Shown here: positions 12,809 through 25,407 of the stretch, piece after piece | Numbering within the stretch: position 1 is the first letter of the stretch | Layout: each line of letters opens with the position of its first letter | Origin: Setophaga petechia | Lineage: Eukaryota; Chordata; Aves; Passeriformes; Parulidae | DNA length: 64,000 bases | NCBI GenBank assembly: GCA_024362935.1 | Contig: JANCRA010000014.1 | Coordinates: forward strand, 10,061,258-10,125,257 | Direction of reading: 5' to 3' | Position numbers and translations under genes: made by a program | Notes under the pieces: generated by a model | Told to the model about the DNA's origin: nothing | The model's database searches: none | Seen by the model: only the letters and a program-made list of their open reading frames with translations

Positions 12809-15800
12809 CACTTTGTGCACGGTGAGGGAAGATTTGCTTTTGTACATCCTTAGAAAGCAAGGTTGTGAAGGACATGCTTTTAAAACTGCAATGCCCCTGT
12901 TTGCAGCAGGAGCAAAACAGAAGGAGAGGATATTGGATGTAATTATATGTCCAAGAGTTTAATTCTTAAACACTACACAAATGGGTAGGGATTTAGCAAA
13001 GGGACAGGATTTGGTTGGCTCAAATCAAGCAGGCACTGTGGAAATGCCTGTATCTGGGGAGCAGCAGCAGTGTGAACATGGAGTGTCTCTGCTCATTTTT
13101 TGGGAGTGCCAGCAGTGAGATGCAGAGGGTAGTGATTGCAGACTCCAGTCTGTTTCCTTGTGTGGCTCCAAGTCTGGGTATGTCAAAGCTTTGTTTGCTC
13201 CATGTTCTTCTGCCAGACAAACATTGTCCTTTGTGTCAGTCTCTGATGTGGGGATCATCCTTACACACATGTTCTGGTGTCATGTGCATGTTGGGGTGTG
13301 TATACTAATGTCAGCATGGACTCCAAAAGCTGATGAAACAGAAAGGATCCACATTGGAGCAGCACATTTTTGTCCAGGCTCAAGAGAGGCCTGACTTTTA
13401 CAAATCCTTCGTTGTAGCACGCAAACTTCTTGGCTGGTACTGAGTGAGCTGTTTTGGAGCATATGCACAAATGTGCACACAAATGTACATTTTGGCTGTT
13501 TCCCATTTGGTTTAATTTTTCACAGCTCTGTAAAATTTCATGTGCAAATTCTGTTTTCATAACTTTTATTGCATCTTAAAAGTAGAGTTTTGAATAATTG
13601 TTAAGAAAATTTTTTCCCAGTCCCCTTTACGACAAAATCTTTGGTTGATAATGACAGCACAGGGAGCTGTTATATCTCTTGGTTTTGAAAGTAACTTTAG
13701 AAACTTTTCTACTAATGGTTTATATTTTAAAAGCAGAGGGAATGACTGCTGTCTCCTTTTTTTGTTTTTCTTTCCTCTGATTTCCCTTTTTTATCTCTGA
13801 ACTGTTTATTCTCACGCAGAAATTATAGTAGCTGTTACAAACCCTGTGAGTCTACTGCAGCTCTGAGTTAGCTCCTAATCCCTGTACTCTTTCCCTCTTC
13901 TCTCAATCTCCTGTGCAGTTTGTATTCCATTTGCTAATTCTAATTTGATTGACTGTGGGCATCTTTTGAACTCCATAATTGCCAAAATGCCAGTGCTTCC
14001 CTATGTAGCATAGTACTCTGTCTGTGTCCTGAGCCACTAGCTCAGATATTATAATCATCTAGATTTTCTCCTTCTCTTTGTCTGAACTTTGTTTTACCCC
14101 TAATGCAGTTCAGCCCTGTTGGTCTCTTGTTTCTCTGAAGCTCAGAGTCAGCAGGCTGAGATAGTGGCTCAATCCATAGGAAAAAGAGTGACAAACACAA
14201 AAAAATAATTAACTTCTTGTTTGCTGTTTCCAAATGTAATACCAAACTTCAAACAAGATGCTGCTATTCTGTAGATCACAAAGATTGAGTGCAGATTAAA
14301 TTGTTGTCTTATTTATCTGGGGTAGGCCTTTGTATGAGCCAAGTTCCAAGCAAGGATAAGAAAAAGACCTTGCTGTCAGTGCTGTGCATAAAGACAGGCA
14401 AGTAGAGAGACATAGGAGAACAGGAAAACAAGGAGAGGGACAGGCAAATTTTAAGTATGTTAATGCAATGAGCAGGGTAACATTGCTTTTGCAAAGGATT
14501 TGAAATATGGATGGAATGAGAACCTGCCCAGTGCATTCAGCTGAGTCACATCCCGGGCCATGGCTCTGGTTCTGTGGGATGTGATTCCAGGCAAGAAGTG
14601 ATGGGGGGAGAAACTGATAAATGAGTAGACAAGTGGGTCTTGAACAGAGGTGGATTAAATCCTCTATGGAAAATACATTTGTGTGGTAGAGAAGAGATTC
14701 CTGAGGATGAGGGTGCTGCCTCTCATCAGTGTCCCTCATAGATACACTAATGCTTCTCTGCTTTTCCTTCTCTGTTTTTTTTAAATACATCCTTACTCTT
14801 CATCTACCACTGCATCTACCACTACTTTTCCTTCTTACAAACTCTGATGCCAGCACATCTTCATTTTCCAAGATATTGTTGTATGAAACAATATTTTATC
14901 ATAAAATAAGTAAAGGAAAACAGAATTAGCAACAGATGTGTTTACTACTGCAATGTACAACATTCCCAAATGCAAATTTCCATTTTATGTAAAACCAGAG
15001 GAGCAAAGAAGATGGTGTGAAGGGGTCACTGTAGGAATCTAGATTTTTCCAACACTGATTTGTTGGGATTTTTGAAATTCCAAAGCCTAATTAAAATGTT
15101 TTGAAGAATGAACTACCATATTTTCTATACATACATATGAAGGTATTTTCTCAATGTGACACAATTCATAAAATATGTGTCTCTTATTCTAGTACAGTGT
15201 ATTTTCCTATGATATCCCTTTTGCAGACCTCAACAGAAATTTTAGAATTCAACAGAGACGGGGTTTTTTTCCTCAAATTAATATTAGATTTTTGTGATTT
15301 CTATTGACTATAATTAAGTAATGAAAAATGCAGGGGAGTGTCATGCCTGGTTTATTTTAAAATTTCCTTTATCTTTCTCCTTTTTTGTTTTCCAATCCAA
15401 CTGCTTATATGGCCCTTTGTAATTTCATTATCACAGTGGTTCAAAGACAATGGTAAAAGATGACAAAGAGTGAAAGGAATGTTCAAAATCCAAGTCCATA
15501 AATAGGTTTTCTTGGGAACTTCACAAAGGCTCTATTGTGCTACACACAGCAGAGACAGAAAGGATACATGCCCACCCTCCACCAGAAAATGCTGCAGACT
15601 TTTCTGCAGGTCACTTGCTGGTGCAATAAGAACTCTGAAAATATCCATGGGTACAAAACCCTTACTTGTAAGATGCTACTGCATTTTTTTTCCACTCATA
15701 ATTCAAATAATTGCCGAGGTAATGTTTGCATATTGGTGTGGTCAGACAGCACATCAATATCTGAGTCCTGCAAAGTGCTTCTGGGCTGGAGGAAGAGCTC

Positions 15801-17820
15801 CTGCTGTGCTGCTTGTGGGCTGTGGCAGCACATGCTGGAAGCTGTGCTCGGGCTGTGTGCTGGGCTTTCAAGGTCAATACAAATATTGGGCTGTAGCAGG
15901 GGGAGCAGGAAACCACCGACCTCATTTTTGCTTGTGGCTTCATCTCAGTTCAAAACCCTCCTGATGCATTATCTGAGTGAGTTTTTTGGGTAAAAATATA
16001 TTAATGCTCTCTTATTCAGTGCTGTTCTATTACCTATTCATCAAAAATATTGCTTTTGTGCATTTTTCATTATAAGATTCAACATTACCAATGTTAATAA
16101 AGAGAGAACTCCTTTTCTTTTCTTAGAAATAGAATATGTAAAGACATTGCCTCTTTGATGTTTCTAAGCCAATACAATATGTATTTGAATGAGGATAAAA
16201 GTCATTCTTTTAACAGAAGATCATCCAAGTCATTTCTGATGAAACTCAAGAGGAGCTTTTTTTTTTTTTTAAGAGATGCTTAGAAATCAAGATTAAAAAA
16301 GGAGGGAACACCACTTTAGAAGTAACAGCTAGTGGGAATAGTGGGAATAAGTCACATATTTGATAGTATTTAATGTAGGCCCGTGGTGACATCAGCCTCT
16401 TTTATTGTGATGAACTGTTCAGCAGCAGATACCTTTCCTTCAAAGGGAGGAGACCTTGCTGTCACAGGCAGGTATTTCATGTGATGCTGTCCTGAACTGT
16501 GAATATGCAGCAGGCCAGATTTTGGGGGTCTCTCCCAGAATTTCCCATGCTGCTAGGGGCTCCCATGTCACTGGCTACTTCTCTCATGTGGGAGTTTTTA
16601 CTGTAAATTTTCCACTGAGAATTAGACCGTACACATCTCGCTGTTCAAGAGCTGCTATAAATTTGGAGCTAATAAATTTTATGAGGCCTGTGAAACCTTG
16701 GGACTAGGAAGCTTCTTGAAAGCTGTCCCAGCTCCTCACTGCTGTCTGGCCAACCCTTCCCCTGTGCACGGGCACAGGACAGTGTTGTGAGTCCCATTTG
16801 TGAGTTATCAGCCCTGAGCTGGCTGCAGAGTGATGCACTGAGGGAGTGCAAGGGGATCAGACACTTCCTTAATTTACTGTTCCTGAAAATCTGTCTGAAA
16901 TCTCATCATTTGGCCAAAATAGAAGAATGTACCACAGAGAAATTAGCAGAAAAGTTTTCCCAGAGCACAATAGCCATATTGAACAGGAGAGGCAGCTCAC
17001 ACAGAATTATTGTTGTTGCACCAGTATTTGTTCCTGTAAATGGAAACCTTCCTGTGGACAAGGGCAGAGTCCTGACTCATTCCCTTGCTCTGCACTGTTT
17101 AAGTAGCTGGATCTCTGCTGTGCAAGGCAGGCTTCCTAGGAGCACTGCAACACGATCTGGGTTTGACTTTCAGATGGATTTATATTTTGGGCTGCAGCAG
17201 GAGAGTTTGAGCTTCTGCTGACTGTCAGGGTGCCTGGGGAGACAGCTCTGGGGGTTTCAGCACAGTGAAACTGATTTTGCAGGGCTGATGCCTTGGTTTG
17301 TTGCTGTTTGGTTTTTTGGTTTTTTTTCCTGAAGTTTAAAATGAACTTATGAAAATGGATGTATTGTTGTCAGGAGAATAAAGGTTTCTTTTCTCTCAGT
17401 ACAGAGACGTTTTCTGATGTGAACTAGACATCAGTGGCCAGACATAATATCCCCAGCTCACAGCAAGTAGGATGTGTTTGCTTGGCTCACAGGCCTGTGC
17501 TGTGCTGCCTGAGCAGGCTGAGGCAGCCTCCCCACGGCCGTGGTGTTTGCAGCCAGCTGACTTTACAGCTTTCTGAGCAGCATGCAGCCTTCTCTGTGTA
17601 TTATTTTAAAGGTCTGAGTTTTAACAAACTGGAAGCCGCTTTAGGAAGGTTCTATGTCTACAGAATTCTTACAACCTGTGAAGTGCTGTGGCCACTCTGT
17701 ACCAATGGCTGAGGCAGATGTTCTTGGGCTCTAGTGTGTTTGCTGCAGAAGTTTCTGGGTGAAGCTGAAGGAATAGGTTTAAAACTGAATCAAAACAGTC
17801 CCTGATTTGCTCTGAGGCTG
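12809..17820. other. Unique noncoding sequence
   Basis: No gene or confident repeat was recognised. The longest frames are 164 codons on the minus strand (14296-14790) and two mutually overlapping plus frames of about 150 codons (15512-15993). None has a recognisable domain, and their overlap in different frames argues against coding. A 12-T run occurs near 16259-16271. Confidence 0.6.
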
Positions 17821-17937
17821 TGGGTTTTTTTTATTTTTGTTTGTTTGTTTGTGGTTTTTTGTTGTTTGGGGATTTTTTTGTTTGTTTGGTTTTTTGTAAT
17901 GCTGGTACTGCTGAAAGAAAAAAAAAAACAACACCTT
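17821..17937. repeat. T/G-rich low-complexity tract with A-run
   Basis: The + strand shows repeated TTTG and T-run units to about 17897, followed after a short gap by an A-run near 17918-17928. This is simple-sequence DNA. Minus-strand lysine- and asparagine-rich frames over it are artefacts of the tract. Confidence 0.8.
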
Positions 17938-20900
17938 AAAATGTATTTTAGAGGTGCAGAGAAACAAAAACCCAACCAGAAACCCCCTGTGAGGAGTAGG
18001 TAATACATGGGCATAGTGGGAAATGTTATTCTCCTGCTACCTCCTGCACACACAGGCCAGCAGAAAGGCTGGCAAAGCAACCCAGTAAATGAATGATTCT
18101 ACTGCAGTTTAAGCCTTGTAGACTGACTGGGCAATATTAGATATTGTGCCTTTTTAAAGTACTTAATGGCTCTACTATCATGGCAAAAACCAAAACCATT
18201 TCATTGTCTATAGACAAAAAACCATAAACACTGGGTTCAAAAATCTATAGAATTTTGAGGTAGATCTGTTTCACTTTTAAAACAACCCCTTGAATTTGCA
18301 CAATGCCAGACAAGCAGTCGCCATTTGGAGAGGTTAAGATGCAAAACTTGATTGTTCTGAATATTTATTAGAAAATGCATTGCTACAGCTCTGATGAGAA
18401 ACAACCTACTATTCTGCATCTTGCATAAATCAAACATGCCTGCCATTTGCTAAATTATTACATTATAAACCATGTTGTAATTACAAAACTTTAGTTGTTC
18501 CATTTATAATCTCCATGGTTTATTGTACTATTGGTTGGACTTGAAAGCTGAGGCTTAGAATTTATGAAGTCCACTAAAATATTATATTCCTCTTCCTTTT
18601 CTCCTGATGATCAAATGACTAAATCAATTGCTGGGGCAATGCCAATGGTATTAGGATCAATAAGATTGTGAAATTTATTGTACTTTTTTGTTGCTGTATA
18701 AAATTAGATTGCAGAGTTTATGAATGTTTATTCTTCTGAGCACTGGATTTCTGGTTTCTCTGAAACATACATTACAGTAGTTTGGTCTTTGCTTGTTACA
18801 TAAACATTTCACCTGCAATGAAATGAACTTTAAATATATCCTCTTCAAACAATTAATAATTTTGCATTTTTAATGAGTTTAATCCAAATTAATTTGCATA
18901 GATATTTGGTGGTTTTGGCCACAAATTGACTCCACAGAGTGCTTACTTAGATGTCTTGCTGAATTTGGAAATTTCCATTCCAAGCTAATGGAACCTTTCT
19001 TGATATTTTTTCCTCATTTGTGCAGGGTCTTTTGTATCAGAGAATCTCCCACCCTTGTCAGGCTGGCTGCTTCAGATGGTTTAGACAATGTGTACTGAGG
19101 GTTATTTTCACAGTTGTTTCAGCCAGCTCTCTTGAGCTGTGAAAAAGAGGCATTGAAATTGCATCCTTAACTTTCCCTGAAGAGACTAAAACTGCATTTT
19201 CTTAAACTGGGTTTAATCCCAGTGCAGAGCTGGTGGCTGTTGGTGTGAGGGTTCCAGCCTGCCTGTGCTGAGTTCTGGCAGGTAAAATCTATCAGTTGTC
19301 AGCAAGTGAATGGGGTTGAACTTCTTTCTGAGCTCTGTAAAGGATGGGCAGTGGCCATGGCACGTGCTGTGTGTACACACCCCTGGTTTCTCTGGAGATC
19401 TCCTTGGTGCTCTCAGGCAAACATCCCTGCCATGATCCCAGCTACCAGCATCACCTTGGAAATAATGTTTCTTCTCCCTTAAAACTGAGCTGGTATTCCT
19501 GACAAACAAAATGTGTTTCAGGACTGCTTAAGAATTGCAAGTCTCTCTAATACTTCAATAATTTAGAGCAGTTAAGGGTTGTAGAGTCTCGTCTCTTTCA
19601 TGGGGTTAAAAACTTTGTCCTCTTGTGGTGTTAACCTGAAGCCAAATGTGTCTGTTTTCATTTTGGTTAAAATATAATTAAATCATAGAGGAGAGGAGCC
19701 ATATTAAAAATTTTTGCTTTGTGTGAAAATCTTTCCATGAAGCTCGGAAATTCTTACTCTATTTAACATTTTTAGCTGCTTGGAGTGTTTTTGCAGTTAA
19801 CATGCTCAGTTATCATTACGTAAATATAAGTTGGATGGAGAAAAATATGCTACTGCTACTTGCTGTGACAGTAACATAAAGGGACAACATTGAGATTATT
19901 TTTTTCTGCTTCGTCTTTCTTGAATGCAATATCTTTATTTTTAAAATGGCATTGAAAACTCTGTCTGAAATATTTATAAAGCACAGATATTGCATAAGGG
20001 AAGAACTAAAAAAAGGAGTTCCTGGTAGTCAGCTCCTTAAGTGGAGGATGTAATTCTCCATTTATCTTTCAAAAATTAAGCTTTTCAGCGGTGATATCTA
20101 TTAAATCCAACCAGAGCTTCACATTGCTGAAATGTGACTTTTAAAAGTCTTTAGTTAAAAGTATTAGCTTGGCTATTTGTATAGAGGCAACAAGCTACAC
20201 AGTAACAGGTAAGAATTGGAGTGACAAGGGCATTTGTCTGGAATGGGGGAAGCATGGAACTCAAACACGAGCTTCTTACATCCCAGAAGAGCCCTTAGCT
20301 ACTTGCTAATAGATTATTATGAAATATTACTGTTTTTCTTTTTCCTTTTTTACCTGAATTGCCCCAAACAAACTCAAAAAGAAAAAAGGAACAGACATTG
20401 AAACACCTCTGTATTTCTTGCTGAAAAAACACAACTCACTGTTATTCCTTCCCAAGTTAGAAAAATGCTTTTGGTTATTTTTGTGAATTTATTTGTATAT
20501 AGGCAACTTAAAAAAATACTGCCATCATTCAGATGTCTAAATCCTGTTTTAAAAATATTGTCTTTTGAGACTCCTGGTTGAACTGAGAGTACAGAAAAAA
20601 TTGAAATGTTGTGGTAAAATGTAAGCTAGCACTGGAAACCAACTCGCACACCTGTGTGTTCCAGGTCCTCTGGAAACTAATTCATGGTGCATCTTGGTTG
20701 CTATTTAGGTCAGATTTTTCCTAAAAATGGGTTATTCTGTAAGTTACTTCAAATTCCTGCAGTCTGGGCGCCTTGGGGCTTGCAGGTCATCTTGTTGTAT
20801 TTATTGAGTACAGCTCCATCTTGGAAGTCAATCAACGGTGTCTCCTCAGCAGGTATTGACTGGGGAGGTGGACCATGAAAACCTGTCATAGCCTGCAGCA

Positions 20901-23900
20901 GAGCCCTGAGCTAATTGGAGTGTAGTTGTGCCATTCCTTTATCCATAGTTACAGGATGCTGGACTGTATGGCTCAAACATCATTGTAACAGAAAACCAAA
21001 GGATTACATGATAAAGATTAGTTTATTGATGGAGTTCAGGCTTGTGCAGAGCTGTGGGGATAGCTCTGCCATGATGTACCAGTAACTATTCTACAATGTA
21101 ATAATTTAAAACCATTAGCAGCATGTTGTTGTCGTCTTTCATTTTAATTGTCTTACGTCTTCTGCTGTATGTTTTTTAGCACTGGCACATATGCCAGACT
21201 TTAAAGAGTCTATTGTGGAATGTTTGTCACAAACAACCAGGACTAAAAGGCTTGAGGGCATGAAATAAACATGCATTTGCATTAAAAAATAATTGCTGAA
21301 GGGTTTTACTTTGTGTTTTTGTTTTTGTCTTGGAGGCAAAGATGAACTCTTTCTGCATTTGGCTGGTGCAGAAACATCCAGACGTGAGTCTTCAGAAGTG
21401 CAGCAGGACTGCTGAGAGGTTGGGGCAAAAGCAGAAACACCCTGTTCCTCCCTGTGCAGGCCCACCCACCTCTCCTGCTCCGTTGGTTTTAACACTCCCT
21501 CCAGACTGGAAAGGCAAACATGTTAGACCAGGAATCCTTTGCTTCAGCTGCCTGACATATGTTACCACATAATTTTTATTTCATTTTGACAGCGCCAAAA
21601 CCCAACAGCCTCGCACAGCAGCCTTGCAATGTAATAGGATGAACACACAATGCCACAACAAAGCTGCTGTGTTGGGTGTGTAAATCTGTCCATCAGTTAG
21701 CAAATTCCTCTTAATGCTTGTTTTCAAGAAGTTGTTCTGATCATCAATTGGTTTGTTGGATAGGGTTTGTGTGATTTGGTTTTTCTACGTCTTCGAGAGG
21801 CTGACCCTTGGTTTTGGCTGTCATGGTGCTCTACATGCAGAATTTCTATTTCCAGCCTCCCACTGCTGTTTTGCTGACCTCTTTCTCGCTCTGCAGGGAA
21901 GCACAAGTTAACACAAAGATTACAGTAAATTTGTTCTATGGTAAACTTACATCAAGAGAAGAAGCAGGAAGGCACTTCCACAAACCAGTGATGACTGCAT
22001 TTCACTACAGTGTGGCTCATATATCACTGGAAATGACAAAGTGGTTTGAAATGCATAAGAACATCAAAGGCCCCTTGTTTATTCAAGGTCACAGACAGAT
22101 GGAATCTGGTGTATGGCAAGCCTGTATGAAAGTTATGGTCGTTTGGAAATGGGAATGGATGAAACCAAAATTGTAACAAGATGTAGCCATAAAGGCAGGA
22201 CATGGCATGGTAAAAGGCTATTAGCTCAGAACATTTAAAATAAACTGGTTTTATCCCAGTTGTGAAGGGTGATATTGGGAAATGTTTCATTGGTTTTTTC
22301 TTCCTCAGAGATGACTAATTTCACTTTTGGTGACTAGAAAGCTATTCTCTTTTGGTTTGGTGATTATTAGTCTTATTTTGCAGCCTTTAAAGAAAGAGTC
22401 ACCTTTAAGATCATGCAGCTTCAACACTGCCATTCCTCTTCTAAGTTGGCACTCTGATTATGTAAATAAGATTATTGGGAAATCGCTATTTCTGACAATC
22501 CCACTCTTGAATATTTTTTCAACATTGTCCTTATAAGGAAACTGAAGAAATGCCTCAGATGTTTTAAATGAAAAATAGTATATTCAGTTTAGCATTTTAT
22601 CCCCACAGAAATATTCCAATGGCCTTTTTTTGGATTCCCTTTTCTCCTCCTAAACTCAACAATTAAAATTAAAAGTTTGTTTGATTTGTTTTGTGGAACA
22701 TGCAGACATAAACTCCATTTTCTGCCTTACCTTTTATTTGCAAAAGAAAAACGCAGCCAGATTTTCAGAATAATTTTAATCATCTCTTTGTGGTTGGGCA
22801 ACTTAATGGTTTGGCTTAGATTTACTCCAGCACAAGTGTCAATAATTATGAAGATTTGTTTTCCCAACATTTACCAGTCTCCTGCTATGGGGAAAACTTT
22901 GCTGCAGCCAGTTAATTGTTCATCGTAATTCATGCTTTTCTCTTTTCTTCTCCTTCTTTTTGAAGATTGCTTTAAGTTTTAGTTTCAAATTCTCAAGTGT
23001 GCTTTAACAGTGCCCTACCCACAGAGGAGGAGAAGAGGAGAGAGGAGGATCTACTAAAATTGACCTGCATGTCTTCACATCCAAATCCAAAAACATGAAT
23101 AGCATCAGCAAAAATAACGTTACACTCAGGAAATAATTTCCTGACCAATTTCCAAAGCAAATCTAGAAATGTACCGCAAACTCTCTTGTTTTCTACAGAT
23201 ACAAATCATGGATCTTGACTTAAATATTTCCAGATAGGTTTATAGCTACTGAGTCATGCTCAAAGTTATTCATCCAACAATCTCTCTTCCTATTTCAGAC
23301 TGTGAGTATATTGTCTTCATAAGTGTTTCCTGATTTGAGCTTTTCTTTGTTTAAATGATACTTCCCATAAACTTGTCAGGTCCCTAATTAATGCACTGGA
23401 CTGCTAGGCTTGTCAAACAAATAAAATAATTTTTTGGACATGGTTAATAAATTCACATTTATTAACAGGATTTTAAAATTTCTGAACTCAAAGTCATTTT
23501 AATAAATACAAAGTTTGGACATGAGTTGCTGGTGCACTGCTTTGGGAAAGAGACATTCTAAAAACAAATGTTACTAGATTATAAAATTGAGAATTGAGTT
23601 TTTTAAATGAGGCTTGAAAAATCTCAGAGAAATAGTCTTTATAATAATTGTTTTGCAGTCTCTGTCTCTTCCTCTCTATCCTGCTAGCAGGAAAGAAAAT
23701 GAGAGAAGACAAGGAACAGTTTAAAATAAAGTGCACATTTTGCTCTAGTTCTCCTGTTGAGATCAGTGGAAAGTGCAGAAACAGTGAAATTCGACTGGAG
23801 ATTTATTTGCCTTGAGATTTCTAGTCACCTTTTGAGAACAGGAGTTTCTTGAATTAATCAACTGGTGCAAGTTAGTTCTATGTGGAAATCTACTCCCTTC

Positions 23901-24341
23901 AGCTGAATTGCACTTTAGCTATGGAGTTCAGAAAGGGAGAATTTTCATTCTTGGAGTCCTTCCCTGTTTCTTTGCAAGAACATTGCCATGTTCTTTTTAA
24001 GAGAGAGAGTTTGGGGAAAGGAACAGAGCCTAAGACATGCTCTGGTTCATGCAGAGTTTTTGTAGTCTTTGAATGATGGTGTTACACTTTCCCCACTGCA
24101 GGCAGAACAGCCCCATCACTGGAACACTCAGGACTTTGTGATTTCTGAGTTACTTGCAAACATTCTTACCCTCCAAAATCTATCCTAGCCTCCTCCACTT
24201 ATAACTTGTTTCTCTGGGTTATAATTCAAGCATCTTTCCAAGCCCTCTCCCAGAAGTGTTCATGCAATTCCTTGACTCTAGGGTACTTTGGGCTAGAGTT
24301 TGCTCAAGAAGTATGAAGGGTTTAAATTTAGAGTAGAAGAA
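17938..24341. other. Unique noncoding sequence
   Basis: No gene or confident repeat was recognised. The part at about 18470-18900 is unusually rich in TAAT/ATTA words and holds a perfect ATTTGCAT octamer at 18892-18899, so it is a weak regulatory candidate (see findings). A 122-codon plus frame at 21808-22176 includes a polypyrimidine-AG and a later GGTAAA, but its translation resembles nothing known. A GGA/GAA-rich simple stretch lies at about 23022-23050. Confidence 0.55.
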
Positions 24342-24520
24342 AATAGAATATTTCAGTTGGAAGGGACCTATAAGGATCATCTAGTCCAACTGCCTGAGCA
24401 ATTCAGGGCTGGCTAAAAGTGAAGGTGTGTTGCTAAGGACATATTTCCAAAAGCCTCTTCAACATGGACAGACTTGGAGCACCAGCCAGCTCTCTAGGAG
24501 TCCTGTTCCAGCATGCTGGT
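24342..24520 (-). mobile_element. CR1 LINE fragment, 3' end, antisense
   Basis: The + strand reads the reverse complement of a CR1 3' end: an 'agaatatttcagttggaag' start, then 'ggacct' and 'gatcatctagtccaact', followed by the conserved 'gcctcttcaacatgg' and 'ctctctaggagtcctgttcc' segments. The element therefore lies on the minus strand with its 3' end at about 24342. Similarity fades after about 24515. It is truncated, diverged and inactive. Confidence 0.85.
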
Positions 24521-25366
24521 TGCATGTTCTGCTGGTGTGACTTGCTCCAAAACAGGAGTAACTTTCAGAAAGAAAGCAAGAAGCTGTGGCCTAGCTCAGT
24601 GCCACTACTCCTGGAGTCTTTTAATGCATTTTATCTGCACACTTGGTTTTCACACGTTACAGAAAAAACAGAGATTCTAGCTCATTAAAAGAATTGTAAA
24701 ATAGAGTTTGGGAAGTCTAAATGCCTTTAATGAGATGGCAAGGTGATAAAATAGATCCAGTAATTATTTTGCAGCATAGCTATTTTTAACTTTGACTGAT
24801 TCAAAGTGAGGTGTAGCTCAAATGTTGATATCTTTGTTAGCTCTATGTGGTAAATTAATGTTAATAGAAGAGTGCCAGCATAATATCTATTATTCTCTTA
24901 GGTCCTACCTAAATCTGTAAAATACCACTTAATCGTGGCTAATCACTGGGAAAATCTTGATACTTTACAGAGGGTGAATTTCATCCTTATACAATAGATC
25001 ATTTTGGATCTAACATATCTTTTAAGCTTTGCTTTCATATTACAGGAAGCAATCTCATCTCATTCAAGAAATGCATTTTTTTTCCAAGTTCAGCTGCTTT
25101 CTGCTTCTTATATTCTATGGCTACTGAGCAATTAATTTCCCAAATGTTTACAGAGAAAAGCTATGGAAAAGGGGATCATGAGTTTTTAAAATACCTGTTT
25201 TAAGATGATGGCTCAATAGTGCTGTGTAATCCAGTGCAGCTTCTCTCTTGTGGCCAGAGCCCCTGGCAGAGTTGAATCAGTTTTGGTTCATGAGAGCAAA
25301 AGGATTTTTTTCTGGCATATTTGACAATATTAATTCCAAATATTTTCTCAATAAGATGTAGCATAT

Positions 25367-25407
25367 TTTAATTGAAACATCCAGATGATGTTTAATTGAA
25401 ACATCCA
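25367..25407. repeat. Partial tandem duplication, 24-bp period
   Basis: The 17-bp word tttaattgaaacatcca occurs at 25367-25383 and again, identically, at 25391-25407. A local duplication or slippage event explains this. No coding or regulatory role is indicated. Confidence 0.8.

Noticed and set aside
14296..14790. 164-codon minus-strand open frame
   Set aside because: No domain, signal peptide or homology was recognised, another frame overlaps it, and no splice or promoter context supports a gene.
15512..15993. Two overlapping plus-strand frames of about 150 codons
   Set aside because: They overlap in different frames and an opposite-strand frame also covers the region, which points to low stop density and not coding.
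21808..22176. 122-codon plus frame with an internal polypyrimidine-AG and a later GGTAAA
   Set aside because: The implied 47-bp exon and the full frame match no known protein, and the splice-like words are common by chance.
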